Position numbers and translations under genes: made by a program
In this document: positions 17,897-27,066 of the stretch, in pieces
Position numbering within the stretch: the stretch's first letter is position 1
How the letters are laid out: each line of letters begins with the position of its first letter
DNA from: Paenibacillus borealis
GTDB lineage: Bacteria > Bacillota > Bacilli > Paenibacillales > Paenibacillaceae
Length of the DNA: 64,000 bases
NCBI RefSeq assembly: GCF_000758665.1
Contig: NZ_CP009285.1
Span: 1,364,001-1,428,000, forward strand
Reading direction: 5' to 3'
The notes under the pieces: model-generated
Told to the model about the DNA's origin: nothing
Seen by the model: only the letters and a program-made list of their open reading frames with translations
Database searches by the model: none

Positions 17897-18886
17897 TTAT
17901 CCGCGCAGAATGTTCTCGATCTGCTCCAGCTCTTCCGCACTCAGCTCAGGCGCATTCAGGGAAGCTACAGCATCTTCGATCTGGCTGACTTTGCTCGCGC
18001 CGATCAGCGCGGAAGTCACTTTGCCGCCGCGGAGCACCCAGGACAAGGCGAGCTGGGACATCTTCTGCCCGCGGGCTGCAGCAATATCGTTCAGCTTGCT
18101 TACCTTGGCGATCACCTCGGCAGTGATCTCCTTCTCGGAGAGGAACACGCTTGGTCCGGCTGCGCGCGAATCTGCGGTGATGCCGTTCAGGTAACGGTCG
18201 GTCAGGATACCCTTTTGCAGCGGAGAGAAGGCGATGGTGCCGATGCCTTCTTCCTCGAGCACATCCTGCAGCCCGTCTTCGATCCAGCGTGACATCATCG
18301 AGTAGTTCGGCTGATGAATCAGGCAAGGAGTGCCCAGACGGCGGAGAATCTGCGCCGCCTGCCGCGCTTCCTCAGGTCTGTAGTTCGAGATTCCTACGTA
18401 CAGCGCTTTACCCTGGCGTACAAGCAGGTCCAGTGCAGACATGGTTTCTTCCAGCGGCGTATTCGGATCTGGACGGTGGTGATAGTAGATATCCACATAA
18501 TCCAGGCCCAGCCGCTTCAGGCTCTGGTCCAGACTGGAAACGAGATTCTTCTTGGAACCCCATTCGCCGTACGGGCCGGGCCACATATAGTATCCGGCTT
18601 TGCTGGAGATGATCAGCTCATCGCGGTAAGCGGCGAGATCCTTCTTCAGAATCTGTCCGAAGCTCTCTTCGGCCGAACCTGCGGGCGGACCGTAGTTATT
18701 GGCGAGATCGAAGTGGGTAATCCCGAGGTCGAAAGCGCGGCGGACCATGGCCCGGCCGTTCTCGAACACATCATTGCCGCCGAAATTATGCCACAGCCCC
18801 AGCGAAATCGCCGGCAGCAGCAGGCCGCTCCGGCCGGTGCGGTTGTATTTCATAGTGTCATAGCGTTCAGGATTAGCGATATACAT
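17897..18886 (-). CDS. aldo/keto reductase, YghZ (L-glyceraldehyde 3-phosphate reductase) type
   Basis: 329 residues. The N-terminus YDTMKYNRTGRSGLLLPAISLG, the active-site FDLANNYGPPAGSAEE and the phrase YYMWPGPYGEWGSKKNL are typical of the YghZ/GpR subgroup, which reduces L-glyceraldehyde 3-phosphate and methylglyoxal-like aldehydes. The ATG at 18886 has GGAGGAAAAAT directly upstream; the longer open frame is rejected. A divergent-length AraC gene lies upstream on the same strand and could control it. Confidence 0.9.
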   Translation of the reverse strand: MYIANPERYDTMKYNRTGRSGLLLPAISLGLWHNFGGNDVFENGRAMVRRAFDLGITHFDLANNYGPPAGSAEESFGQILKKDLAAYRDELIISSKAGYYMWPGPYGEWGSKKNLVSSLDQSLKRLGLDYVDIYYHHRPDPNTPLEETMSALDLLVRQGKALYVGISNYRPEEARQAAQILRRLGTPCLIHQPNYSMMSRWIEDGLQDVLEEEGIGTIAFSPLQKGILTDRYLNGITADSRAAGPSVFLSEKEITAEVIAKVSKLNDIAAARGQKMSQLALSWVLRGGKVTSALIGASKVSQIEDAVASLNAPELSAEELEQIENILRG

Positions 18887-19094
18887 ATTTTTCCTCCTAA
18901 AATTATTTAGCTTATTCTTCCGCAGCTGAGCTTCGTACAAAACTCGCTTCGAAAGCATACCCTAAGTTCTGTAATTTAATGTGTACACACTGGCGCTCCC
19001 TATCCGGGAGATGTTAGCGTTTGCTTCTCCGGCCAGGCCACGCTCTTATTGTAGCGAATCCGCGCGGATAATCGTATGTCAGCATGGATGATGT

Positions 19095-19940
19095 TTATAG
19101 AACAATGTCAGTATCGGTGTGACGGATGCGGTACTCTTTGGGGGAGCAGCCTTTTACCTTTTTGAACATACGGGAAAAGAGCAGTGCGTCCTGATATCCG
19201 ACAGAATGCGAGATCTCGCCGATGGTACAGCTGGTTTCGGTCAATAATTCACAGGCTTTGGCGATCCGGAAATTAAGCAGATACTGCTGCGGCGGAAGGC
19301 CGATGGTCCGTTTGAACAACGTGGAGAGATACTTGCGGTCCAGCTTCAGGGAAGCGGACATGCTCTCCACGGTAACATTCTCACAGTAGTGGGCGTGCAG
19401 GTAGTGGAGGCATTGCTCGACATAGACACTCTTTTGGCGCGGAATCACATGGCTTGCGGTGGCCGGAACCGTGCGCAGCAGCAGGGATAAGAACTCATAG
19501 AGGATCACCTTGAGCGGCAGATCCATAACATCCTGGCAATCGGCGGCTTCAGACAGCCTCTCGAACAGGGAAGGCATAAGCTCTTGATCCATCGGGAATA
19601 CGGGCTGCTCCGGTGACAGTGAAGTCCGCGACAGCAGATATCCGGCTTCTTCTCCGGTAAACGCAATCCATGAGTAGGTCCAGGGGCTGTCCTGGTCTGC
19701 GGCATAATGAGTCACCACATGAGGATAGATGAGGAAGGCTTGTCCGGCCCCCAGCGTGTGGCTCGTTTCCCCGACAACGATTCTACCGGTTCCTTCGTGA
19801 ATGAAGTGGATTTTGTATAAATCACGGACACCGGGTCCGACGGAATGGCCGGGTGCGCATTGCTCCTGTCCCCAATAATGAAGATGAAGATCGGGACTGG
19901 TACGGTGTGGACGATGGGAATTATATTTGAATATGGCCAT
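19095..19940 (-). CDS. AraC family transcriptional regulator
   Basis: 281 residues. N-terminal cupin-like effector domain (about 20-150, with HFIHEGTGRIVVG and LIYPHVVTHY) and a C-terminal pair of helix-turn-helix motifs (about 185-275, ending with the AraC signature VGYQDALLFSRMFKKVKGCSPKEYR). AGGCTGAAGC is the only weak ribosome site before the ATG. Being upstream of two aldo/keto reductases on the same strand, it is likely to act on a carbohydrate-related gene set. The ligand is unknown. Confidence 0.85.
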   Translation of the reverse strand: MAIFKYNSHRPHRTSPDLHLHYWGQEQCAPGHSVGPGVRDLYKIHFIHEGTGRIVVGETSHTLGAGQAFLIYPHVVTHYAADQDSPWTYSWIAFTGEEAGYLLSRTSLSPEQPVFPMDQELMPSLFERLSEAADCQDVMDLPLKVILYEFLSLLLRTVPATASHVIPRQKSVYVEQCLHYLHAHYCENVTVESMSASLKLDRKYLSTLFKRTIGLPPQQYLLNFRIAKACELLTETSCTIGEISHSVGYQDALLFSRMFKKVKGCSPKEYRIRHTDTDIVL

Positions 19941-20142
19941 GCTTCAGCCTCTTTCCTGTATAGGGAGTGTTCTTCACATATAAAGTAAAGCGTATATTCT
20001 CCATTATACATCAGTTCCACCAAGGCCGATCAACTGCAAAATAACCCCAAGGCACATACGCCGCAAAAAGTCCCAGCTCCGCTGAAAGGGAGAGGGACCA
20101 TACGTACATATTCATAACATAGACGCCGGAGTTTGGGCAGGG

Positions 20143-20454
20143 TCAGGCTTCCATTTTCAGCATAACCAGCTCTTCCACAGGCACACCGTTCACCAGATGC
20201 TCCTCCACAATGCGCGCCACATCATCTGTAGTCACATTGTAGTACCAGATTCCATCAGGATATACGATAACAAAAGGCCCGTTGCCGCATAGGCCGAGAC
20301 AGCTGGTTTTGTTGATTTTGACCGTTTTGTTAATCCCTTGCTCTACCATCTGCTCTTTGAATTCCTGCATGACCTCTTCAACATCCTGGTTATTACAGTG
20401 TTCGCTGCAGCAGAAAAGTAAATGTTTCTTGAGCACCTTCAAACGCATATTCAT
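20143..20454 (-). CDS. thioredoxin-like [2Fe-2S] ferredoxin
   Basis: 103 residues of the small (2Fe-2S) ferredoxin group with a thioredoxin fold, related to NuoE's C-terminal half. Cluster ligands are Cys15/16 and Cys20 near the start (FCCSEHC) and Cys52 and Cys56 (TSCLGLCGNGP). AGGGGG lies 8 bases upstream of ATG 20454. It is cytoplasmic and likely an electron carrier with an unknown partner. The gene stands alone and is divergent from the stress protein gene. Confidence 0.85.
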   Translation of the reverse strand: MNMRLKVLKKHLLFCCSEHCNNQDVEEVMQEFKEQMVEQGINKTVKINKTSCLGLCGNGPFVIVYPDGIWYYNVTTDDVARIVEEHLVNGVPVEELVMLKMEA

Positions 20455-20826
20455 CGCGGTTCCCCCTAAATGATATCTGAGTGGCTGACCTGTCTTATGA
20501 GGAGTATAGTCTCTTTTGGCGGCGCTGTAATGAGGTTATGGACATTGTTCTAAAAGGCTTAATAAATGCCATGAGACGGATAATTAAGTGTTATCTAATC
20601 TGACTCCGATCCGGAGAATATGAGTGAAATGTGTCTGGAAAATAATAAATAGTCTGAATGTAAATTATTTCCCGGTCATTTCCTGTTTCATAAATATAAT
20701 TGGGGAACCTGCTTAAATTATGAAATAATTCAGTTTCGCGGGTGCCCGTTTGGTTAAGTAAGGGATGTGAAAGTTAAGTGAGACCAACCATGATTCACAA
20801 AAATCAGCTACCAGGAGGGAATCGTT
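20455..20826. other. 372-base divergent intergenic region
   Basis: AT-rich region separating the ferredoxin (minus) and the YsnF-like gene (plus). Apart from the weak sigma-B-like candidate listed separately and the CAGGAGGGAATCGTT ribosome site of the plus-strand gene, I see no gene, repeat or strong hairpin in it. Confidence 0.6.
20685..20708 (+). promoter_or_regulatory. possible sigma-B-type promoter
   Basis: GTTTCA (20685-20690), a 12-base spacer and GGGAAC (20703-20708) resemble the stress sigma-factor consensus GTTTAA-N12-15-GGGTAT. It lies about 120 bases before the YsnF-like gene, whose relatives belong to the general stress regulon. The match is partial, and it is uncertain that this genus has sigma-B. 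Confidence 0.3.
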
Positions 20827-22005
20827 ATGAATAAGAAAATTGTAGGTGTATTCTATACCGAGCATGAAGCTTCACGGGCCATTGAAGACTTGAAGAGTCA
20901 CGGGTTTCTGACAGAGGATATCTCAGTGATAGCGAGAAACAAACGTGATGTTGAAGCAATCAGTGATGAGACAGGAACCAAGGCGCCTGAGGGTATGGCT
21001 TCCGGAGCAGCAACAGGCGGTATACTCGGCGGTGTCACCGGGCTGCTGGCAGGCATCGGCGCACTGGCGATACCGGGGATCGGGCCCATTATTGCAGCGG
21101 GACCGATTGCGGCAACCTTGACAGGAGTGGCTGTAGGCGCAGGAACCGGCGGTCTGGTGGGCGGTCTGATCGGGCTTGGTATTCCGGAGGATGAAGCAGA
21201 GAGTTACGACAACTATGTAGATGAAGGCCGCATTCTGGTCATGGTCGATGCTGATAACACGCGGGCAAGTGATGTGTACTCTGTATTCCGCAACCATAAT
21301 TCAGCGAACGCCGACCGTTATGCGGATGATTATAATACAACCGCGGATGCTGCGGATGCTGCACGTCATTCGGTAACAGATACCGTGGATGCCGCGTTCA
21401 ACGGCTCGGGTCTTGAAGGCAGGGACGATACAGGACTGGATACCATGAATTCGGCTACGGAGCATGATCTTCCCGGCACGAGAGCGCTGGATGATGTGAA
21501 CCGGCCGGGGATGACCGGAGATGCATATTCCGGTACGCCGGGTGGCATAGGCGGGACACTGGATAGTACACGAACCGGAGAGTTCAATGATCTGGATGAA
21601 GACCGCAAGCTGCGCCTGCGTGAAGAACAGCTGGATGTATCCAAGAACAAGGTGCAGACTGGCGAGGTCAACGTGCGCAAGGAAATCATCGAAGAGCAGA
21701 AGACGATTAATGTTCCGGTTACCCATGAAGAGATTGTCATTGAGCGGCGTGCCGTGAATAATGACTCCACAGCAGAGCCGATTGGTGCGGATGAGACGAT
21801 CCGAATCCCGGTGAGCGAGGAGCAGGTGGAGGTCCAAAAGAATACGGTCGTTACCGGTGAGGTGGAGATTCACAAACGTGAGGTTCAGGGAACCGAGCAG
21901 GTACAGGATACGGTCAGACGCGAAGAAGCGCGGGTCGACAAGAGCGGTGAAGTGAAGGTGGACGGCAGTGACGAGCTGCTTAGAGACCACAGCCGTACCC
22001 GTTAA
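20827..22005 (+). CDS. YsnF-like stress protein: YflT (GSP17M) domain plus DUF2382
   Basis: 392 residues. The N-terminus (about 1-150) is the general-stress-protein-17M/YflT fold: KIVGVFYTEHEASRAIEDL followed by a Gly/Ala-rich hydrophobic segment (about 55-120). A variable Asp/Thr-rich linker spans about 155-260. The C-terminus (about 260-375) is a YsnF/AvaK (DUF2382) domain with alternating EEQLDVSKNKVQTGEV and EEQVEVQKNTVVTGEV repeats. Members are stress-induced; the biochemical role is unknown. GGAGGGAAT precedes the ATG. It is followed by a large inverted repeat that likely terminates it. Confidence 0.88.
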   Translation: MNKKIVGVFYTEHEASRAIEDLKSHGFLTEDISVIARNKRDVEAISDETGTKAPEGMASGAATGGILGGVTGLLAGIGALAIPGIGPIIAAGPIAATLTGVAVGAGTGGLVGGLIGLGIPEDEAESYDNYVDEGRILVMVDADNTRASDVYSVFRNHNSANADRYADDYNTTADAADAARHSVTDTVDAAFNGSGLEGRDDTGLDTMNSATEHDLPGTRALDDVNRPGMTGDAYSGTPGGIGGTLDSTRTGEFNDLDEDRKLRLREEQLDVSKNKVQTGEVNVRKEIIEEQKTINVPVTHEEIVIERRAVNNDSTAEPIGADETIRIPVSEEQVEVQKNTVVTGEVEIHKREVQGTEQVQDTVRREEARVDKSGEVKVDGSDELLRDHSRTR

Positions 22006-22062
22006 ATAGCAGCGGGAACGGCCTTGGCGTCACTTTAAGCATGAAACTGTTTCAGCGAGAAA

Positions 22063-22112
22063 ACAAAAGGGTTTCCGAAAAGTCCAGCCGGACTTCCCGG
22101 AAACCCTTTTGT
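22063..22112. terminator. 23-bp inverted repeat, probable bidirectional terminator
   Basis: Arms 22063-22085 and 22090-22112 pair with two mismatches around a 4-base loop. The ends (ACAAAAGGG...CCCTTTTGT) give short U-rich tails in both directions. It sits between convergent genes (YsnF-like and glpX). Confidence 0.65.
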
Positions 22113-22149
22113 ACATCCATTGAACCGGTAATCTTCGGAGCAGAATGAA

Positions 22150-22380
22150 ATTCTGCTTGAAGCAGAGGATCCAATCCAGCGAGGCTTTAACTGTATTTCC
22201 TGCAACTAAAATCACCGATAATTGCCTGGGAAGTGCTTTAGTTGCACTTTCTACAATTATATTGACCGGTTTGTCTCCATAGGATCAGCTCATGCTTTTT
22301 TAGCTGTACAGAATACACTTAGCGTAATGAATCTGGGCGTATACCTTGTTATAACTGTACGAAATACAATTATCCGCTGC
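22150..22380 (+). repeat. interspersed element, type B copy 1
   Basis: Intergenic element ending 9 bases before the glpX stop codon. Four 16-bp imperfect palindromes start at 22191, 22242, 22304 and 22355 (spacings 51, 62, 51), such as CTGTACGAAATACAAT. The flanks (TTTAG, TAAA, CTTA) show that the first two units face the last two. Copy 2 at 30705-30935 has exactly the same spacings. Upstream of the first unit both copies share TTCTGCTTGAAGCA. It has no coding potential. Confidence 0.85.
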
Positions 22381-22388
22381 CCCTGTGC

Positions 22389-23384
22389 CTACATAAAGGC
22401 CGCATTGGCTCTGGCCGGAGTAATAGCCGGAATCTCTTTGCCGGGCAGGAAGTGAATGCTGCGGATGTAACGGATCGTGCGGCTCTGAGCCCGCATGATT
22501 ACCGAATGGGTCTCGGCACGTTCCTTGCCGATGAAGCGGACGCCGCTGAGAAACTCGCCGGAGGTGACCCCGGTTGCGGCGAAGATGACATCGCCGGTAC
22601 CTACCATATCCTCCATGGACAGTACCCTTGCCGGGTTATCCAGGCCCATCTGCAGGCAGCGCTGCATCTCAAAAGGGCCTTCGGGCAGCAGCCTGCCCTG
22701 AAGCTCGCCGCCCAGGCAGCGCAGTGCGGCGGCGGCGAGTACGCCTTCCGGGGCTCCGCCTGAGCCCATGTACAGATCCACATCGCTGTCCGGCAGCGCA
22801 GCGGCAATGGCCCCGGCGACATCGCCGTGATTGATCAGCTTGATACGCACTCCTGCTTCACGCAGGATGCTGATCAAGCCTTCATGCCGCTTGCGGTCCA
22901 GCACCATCACCGTCAGCTCGGAGAGCGCTTTGCCGGTGATCATGCTGGCCTTGCGCAGCGTCACTTCGGCAGGATCGTCCAGGCTTAGCCTGCCCGCCAG
23001 TTCCGGTCCGCAGGCCAGCTTCTCCATATAGATGTCGGGTGCATGCAGCAGGCTGCCCTTGTCAGCAATCGCGATTACCGACTGTGCATTATGCAGTCCG
23101 CAGGCAACGACCTCGGTCCCTTCCAGCGGATCTACCGCTACATCGACGGAAGGGCCGTTCCGGTTGCCGACCCGTTCTCCGATGTAGAGCATCGGCGCCT
23201 CATCCATCTCGCCTTCGCCGATCACCACAGTTCCGTCAATGGAGACAGAATCGAACATGGAACGGATTGCGGTTGTGGCAGCATCATCCGCCGCATGTTT
23301 GTCGCCCCGGCCAATCCAGCGTGCTGAGGATAAAGCACCCAATTCAGTGACCCGTACAATTTCCAGTGCCAATTCGCGTTCCAT
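22389..23384 (-). CDS. glpX: fructose-1,6-bisphosphatase class II
   Basis: Gluconeogenic hydrolysis of fructose 1,6-bisphosphate to fructose 6-phosphate. 331 residues with the metal-binding VIGEGEMDEAP and VDPLEGT motifs of the GlpX family and the SGGAPEGVLAAAAL segment. ATG 23384 is chosen because GGAGGG lies 7 bases upstream; the open frame continues 56 codons further back into the neighbouring gene. It is the last of three same-strand genes with the PPDK regulator and ccpN, all concerned with gluconeogenesis. Confidence 0.93.
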   Translation of the reverse strand: MERELALEIVRVTELGALSSARWIGRGDKHAADDAATTAIRSMFDSVSIDGTVVIGEGEMDEAPMLYIGERVGNRNGPSVDVAVDPLEGTEVVACGLHNAQSVIAIADKGSLLHAPDIYMEKLACGPELAGRLSLDDPAEVTLRKASMITGKALSELTVMVLDRKRHEGLISILREAGVRIKLINHGDVAGAIAAALPDSDVDLYMGSGGAPEGVLAAAALRCLGGELQGRLLPEGPFEMQRCLQMGLDNPARVLSMEDMVGTGDVIFAATGVTSGEFLSGVRFIGKERAETHSVIMRAQSRTIRYIRSIHFLPGKEIPAITPARANAAFM

Positions 23385-23418
23385 AATGATTCCCTCCAGT
23401 ATAGTTAGAATGGTTAAA

Positions 23419-24219
23419 TTAGATATAACCCATGATGATGCCGGCGGTTTCTTCAATCGCCTTATCCGTAATGTCAATGACCGGGCAGCCCAGCTTGGCG
23501 AATAGTGTTGCCGCATATTCCATTTCTTCGGTAATCCGCTCCAGGCTGGCATACTGCGAGCCGGCAGGCAAGCCCAGCATCTTCAGCCGCTCGGAGCGGA
23601 TCTTCAGCATGTACTCCGGCTTCATGGTCAGGCCGATGATCCGGTTCGGTGGCAGACTCAGCAGCTGCTGCGGCGGGCCGACCTCCGGGACAACCGGATA
23701 ATTCACAACCTTCTTGCCGCGGTGGGCCAGAAAGATGCTGAGCGGTGTCTTCGAGGTGCGGGACATCCCGAGCAGAACAATATCCGCCTTCAGCATGGCC
23801 CCGAGATCCCGTCCGTCATCGCAGGCGACGGTGAATTCTATGGCCTCGATCCGGTTGAAGTACGCCTCGTCCAGCTGATGCAGCAGTCCGGGCCGGGCCT
23901 CGGGTGCATGGTCGAAGGTATCGATGAAGGCCTGCATCATCGGGCCCATGATATCGACAATCCGCAGATCAAGGCGGACCGCCTCCTCGCGAATCATCTC
24001 CCGCAGCTCCGGCTGCACCAGGGTGTAGGCTACGAAACCCTGAAGCTGAGCGGTTTCTTCCATTAACTTACGCAATTCATCTTCATGTCTGACGTTGCCG
24101 TATCTTCTGATGGTGACACGCTGATTCTGAAATTGGTGTATGACGGCCTGCACGACAGCTTCCGCCGTATCCCCAATAGAATCTGAGCATATCGTAATGT
24201 AATGAGTGGATGGCTCCAT
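23419..24219 (-). CDS. ppsR: pyruvate, phosphate dikinase regulatory protein (kinase/pyrophosphorylase)
   Basis: A 266-residue DUF299 protein with ICSDSIGDTAEAVVQAV at the N-terminus and the P-loop-like GMSRTSKTPLS (about residue 150). Family members phosphorylate PPDK or PEP synthetase on Thr using ADP and remove the phosphate by Pi-dependent pyrophosphorolysis, matching the enzyme to energy state. It is YqfL in B. subtilis, where it also sits next to ccpN (yqzB) and affects CcpN function. 18 bases separate it from ccpN. GGAGG lies 11 bases before the ATG. Confidence 0.93.
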   Translation of the reverse strand: MEPSTHYITICSDSIGDTAEAVVQAVIHQFQNQRVTIRRYGNVRHEDELRKLMEETAQLQGFVAYTLVQPELREMIREEAVRLDLRIVDIMGPMMQAFIDTFDHAPEARPGLLHQLDEAYFNRIEAIEFTVACDDGRDLGAMLKADIVLLGMSRTSKTPLSIFLAHRGKKVVNYPVVPEVGPPQQLLSLPPNRIIGLTMKPEYMLKIRSERLKMLGLPAGSQYASLERITEEMEYAATLFAKLGCPVIDITDKAIEETAGIIMGYI

Positions 24220-24237
24220 GCTCTATCGATTCCTCCG

Positions 24238-24882
24238 TTATCCTTTGGCTTCAAGCTCGAGGAGAAGCTTTACGATGGAAGTCTTCGTCAACCGCCCTAC
24301 TACGTCCAGCCCTGTGCCGGACCCTTCCCCGCTGCCGGGAACAACTACCGGCAGACTGTCTACCTCGTGATAAATCATGCGCTGCGCGGCGTCAAGCACC
24401 GTGTCATCGGGCGAAACAGTCACTATTTTGGGCTGGCGTGTCATTACCATACTCACAGGCATGGTTACCGCTCCCGGATTGCCGAGCGTGACCTTCAGGA
24501 AATCCTTGCGCGAAGCGACACCGCTTAGCTTGCCGTCACTGCCGCAGATAATAAGTGTGCCGACATCCTGCAGGAATAGCGTAACGACTGCATCCTGTAT
24601 GGTCACATTCTCGCGGATAATGACCGGGATGACCTGAATATCACTCACCTTGGTATCCTGTAGCAGCCCCCGGCTATTATGGCGCGCTGCAGCTTTGGTG
24701 CCGGGGAAATAGCCCACCTTCGGTTTCGCATCGATGTATTCGAGCATGACCAGGATGGACAAGTCCCCCCGGATGGTCGGCCGGCTGAGGCCCAGGCTTT
24801 CCGCGATTTGGTCACCGGTAATCGGAGCTCTTTTCTTCACAATCTCAATAATTTGCAGTTGCCGGGTTGTCAGTTCGATCAC
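24238..24882 (-). CDS. ccpN: CcpN, catabolite repressor of gluconeogenic genes
   Basis: 214 residues. N-terminal winged helix-turn-helix (about 1-60, LTTRQLQIIEIVKKRAPITG) and two CBS domains (about 80-205) that sense adenine nucleotides. GTG start with GGAGGAAAATT immediately upstream. In B. subtilis CcpN represses gapB and pckA in the presence of glucose. Here the downstream ppsR and glpX genes suggest it also travels with an FBPase gene. Confidence 0.92.
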   Translation of the reverse strand: MIELTTRQLQIIEIVKKRAPITGDQIAESLGLSRPTIRGDLSILVMLEYIDAKPKVGYFPGTKAAARHNSRGLLQDTKVSDIQVIPVIIRENVTIQDAVVTLFLQDVGTLIICGSDGKLSGVASRKDFLKVTLGNPGAVTMPVSMVMTRQPKIVTVSPDDTVLDAAQRMIYHEVDSLPVVVPGSGEGSGTGLDVVGRLTKTSIVKLLLELEAKG

Positions 24883-25196
24883 AATTTTCCTCCACTTTCC
24901 GGTTTACGTTACAGATACAGGCATTCCCTTTGCAGAAAAGGAGCACCGTGCGCCGATTCCCCCTTTCATTCAGACGTCCTATTTGGAATTAAATTCCCTA
25001 ACTTGCTTATATAATACGCAACATTGATCATAAATGCAATATATAGTACGTCATATATAATGATTTTATGGAAATATAGGCAGCATAATCAGGATAGCAC
25101 TAAGCAGACGCTACTATTTTCTAATATATGGTATCTATTTGAGGTTCTTTCTTCACATATGTGGTAAGGTTTATGCAAGCAAGGAGGTGTATTCAT
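24883..25196. other. 314-base divergent intergenic region
   Basis: AT-rich control region between ccpN (minus) and a lipoprotein gene (plus). It holds an imperfect palindrome ATATATAGTACGTCATATAT at 25041-25060, which could be an operator (CcpN autoregulation is one option), but no consensus is clear enough to name. No gene is seen. Confidence 0.4.
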
Positions 25197-25796
25197 TTGA
25201 GGAAATCATGCTTCGTTCTAATGAGTGGATTATTCGTTCTTATACTATTGACTAGTGCATGCAGCAAGGACACCCCGAAGTATGCTGAGCTGTTCACACA
25301 GGTGGAGAAGCACCGGGCTGTGTTCACGCAGCCGCTCGAAGAAGGGCTTGCTGCTCTGGGAATTACGGATGCCGTGGGGGAATACGATACAACTTTAGGG
25401 ACAGTTATGCAGGATGCAATCCTGACCGTGAATGAAATGGAGTTCATCCAGCAGATTACGGCAGATGTTACAACCGATAAAATCATCGGCTACCGGATTG
25501 GGACGGTTGTTCCCAGATCAGAGTTCGGGTACGAGAATGCGAGGGAGCTGGTGCGTGCTTTTCTGGACCATTACAAGCCTGCGGATGATGAAGAGGCTGA
25601 CAAAGTCGAGCAATCGGTCCAGACGATTGACCGGATGGCGCTTCCGCTTAAGCCGCTGACAGGCTCAATCGAAGAATCCTGGGCATACGGCGAGGGTGAG
25701 AACAAGCTGTTTATCACCTACAGGATATCGAACAGTTTCCAGAGTGATGAGGAATTGCCGCTGAATTTGTATTTCATTTCGGAAGAGAAGCATTAA
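25197..25796 (+). CDS. lipoprotein of unknown function
   Basis: 199 residues with a type II signal peptide and lipobox LTSAC (Cys22), so anchored outside the cytoplasmic membrane. TTG start at 25197 with AAGGAGGTG 7 bases upstream; the longer open frame lacks such a site. The mature part is acidic, about 175 residues, with no recognised domain. Single gene followed by a hairpin terminator. Confidence 0.75.
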   Translation: MRKSCFVLMSGLFVLILLTSACSKDTPKYAELFTQVEKHRAVFTQPLEEGLAALGITDAVGEYDTTLGTVMQDAILTVNEMEFIQQITADVTTDKIIGYRIGTVVPRSEFGYENARELVRAFLDHYKPADDEEADKVEQSVQTIDRMALPLKPLTGSIEESWAYGEGENKLFITYRISNSFQSDEELPLNLYFISEEKH

Positions 25797-25834
25797 ACTC
25801 CATGGTGCCCTAAGCCATATGAAAAGACAACAGA

Positions 25835-25878
25835 ACAGCCTGTAACCCTTGAAGTCAGGGTGCAGGCTGTTTGTGTTG
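25835..25878. terminator. terminator between convergent genes
   Basis: ACAGCCTG (25835-25842) pairs with CAGGCTGT (25863-25870), with an inner ACCCT/AGGGT stem, followed by TTGTGTT. It serves the lipoprotein gene and, reversed, probably the EamA gene. Confidence 0.7.
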
Positions 25879-25896
25879 CTGCGGAACGCCTAACCC

Positions 25897-26847
25897 TTAA
25901 TCCTGCGGAAGAGCTTCAATGCTTGGTTTTTGAAGCACGGGTATTGCCGGTTTTTGTTTGAAAATAAGTTGCTTCAGCGCGCCTGCGTTCACAAGAATGG
26001 TGCCCGCGATAATAGTGAACACGCCAAGCAGTGTTACCCAGGTTACCGCCTCATTATAGAACAGGAAGCCCACACCAACGGCAATCGGCGGAGAGATATA
26101 CAGCCAGGTTGACGGGAAGACGGGGTTCGTCTTGGAGACGAGCCAGTAGAACAGGGTGTGTCCAACCATGGACCCGATAACCGTCAGATAGAGCAGGGAG
26201 CCTGCGGTTTTGAACGATAGCAGGAAGGATGGATGCAGCGGCTCGGTAAACAGCGAGATGATGAACAATAACGCTCCGCCGTACATCATCTGGGCCGCAT
26301 TCAGTGCCACGGGGGATACTCCGGAGAAGGTGGTGGTTACTTTTTTGGAGTAGATTGCCCCTGCCGCATAGCAGAGTTCTCCGATCAGGACGACAACACA
26401 GCCGATCAGCCAGAGCGGAGTGACATCAGCCGCCAGATTCGGCAGCACAAGCAGCAGTACGCCGGTGAAGCCGATGATACAGCCGAACAGCGAGTAGCCG
26501 GGAGCCTTTTGCCGGAGAAAAGCCATCTGCATCAGCAGAATCATCATCGGCCCGGTTGCCGATAATACGGCCGCGAGTCCGGAGGATACATATTGCTCAG
26601 CCCAGTAAAGTGCGGCGAAGGTGCCGAAGGTCAGCGTCGCCCCGGTAAAGAGCATTTCCTTGCGCAGCAGCAGGGAGAAGCTGGCTTTGCCTTTCACTGC
26701 CATGAACAGGAACAGCACCGCCCCTGCCGTGAAAAAACGCAGTCCAGCAGAGAAGAATGGCGGCGCACCGGCGTCTACGCCGATTTTGATCGCGAGGAAG
26801 GTGGTGCCGAAGATCAGACAGACCAGTGAATAAGCTAACATAATCAT
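25897..26847 (-). CDS. EamA/DMT family transporter
   Basis: 316 residues with ten hydrophobic helices in two EamA repeats (about 1-135 and 145-290). Drug/metabolite transporters of this kind export amino acids, nucleosides or other metabolites. The gene is divergent from a MocR-type regulator 220 bases away, the classic arrangement in which the regulator controls the exporter. AAGGGG lies 12 bases before the ATG. Confidence 0.88.
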   Translation of the reverse strand: MIMLAYSLVCLIFGTTFLAIKIGVDAGAPPFFSAGLRFFTAGAVLFLFMAVKGKASFSLLLRKEMLFTGATLTFGTFAALYWAEQYVSSGLAAVLSATGPMMILLMQMAFLRQKAPGYSLFGCIIGFTGVLLLVLPNLAADVTPLWLIGCVVVLIGELCYAAGAIYSKKVTTTFSGVSPVALNAAQMMYGGALLFIISLFTEPLHPSFLLSFKTAGSLLYLTVIGSMVGHTLFYWLVSKTNPVFPSTWLYISPPIAVGVGFLFYNEAVTWVTLLGVFTIIAGTILVNAGALKQLIFKQKPAIPVLQKPSIEALPQD

Positions 26848-26920
26848 GTTTCCGTGCCCCTTTGTGGTGGTAATGTGGCAATCTCTTAAAGTATTCTGTT
26901 AATCATATCCTCTTAGGCGC

Positions 26921-26970
26921 AGAACAGATTGCAGAACACAGAACAGTTACCGGGCGGAATGGGGTACAAT
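26921..26970 (+). promoter_or_regulatory. candidate MocR operator/promoter region
   Basis: Three direct repeats of AGAACA at 26921-26926, 26933-26938 and 26940-26945, followed by a -10-like TACAAT at 26965-26970. MocR regulators usually bind direct repeats in the divergent promoter region. No good -35 accompanies the TACAAT. Confidence 0.35.
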
Positions 26971-27066
26971 AGGGCAAAGAGAAGTTGGCGGAAGCGTGCG
27001 CAGGAGCGGGCGGCGGGTTGTGAGCTGTGGGGCGGTTGCGTTTATATAGGGAGAGGCGGCGTTATT

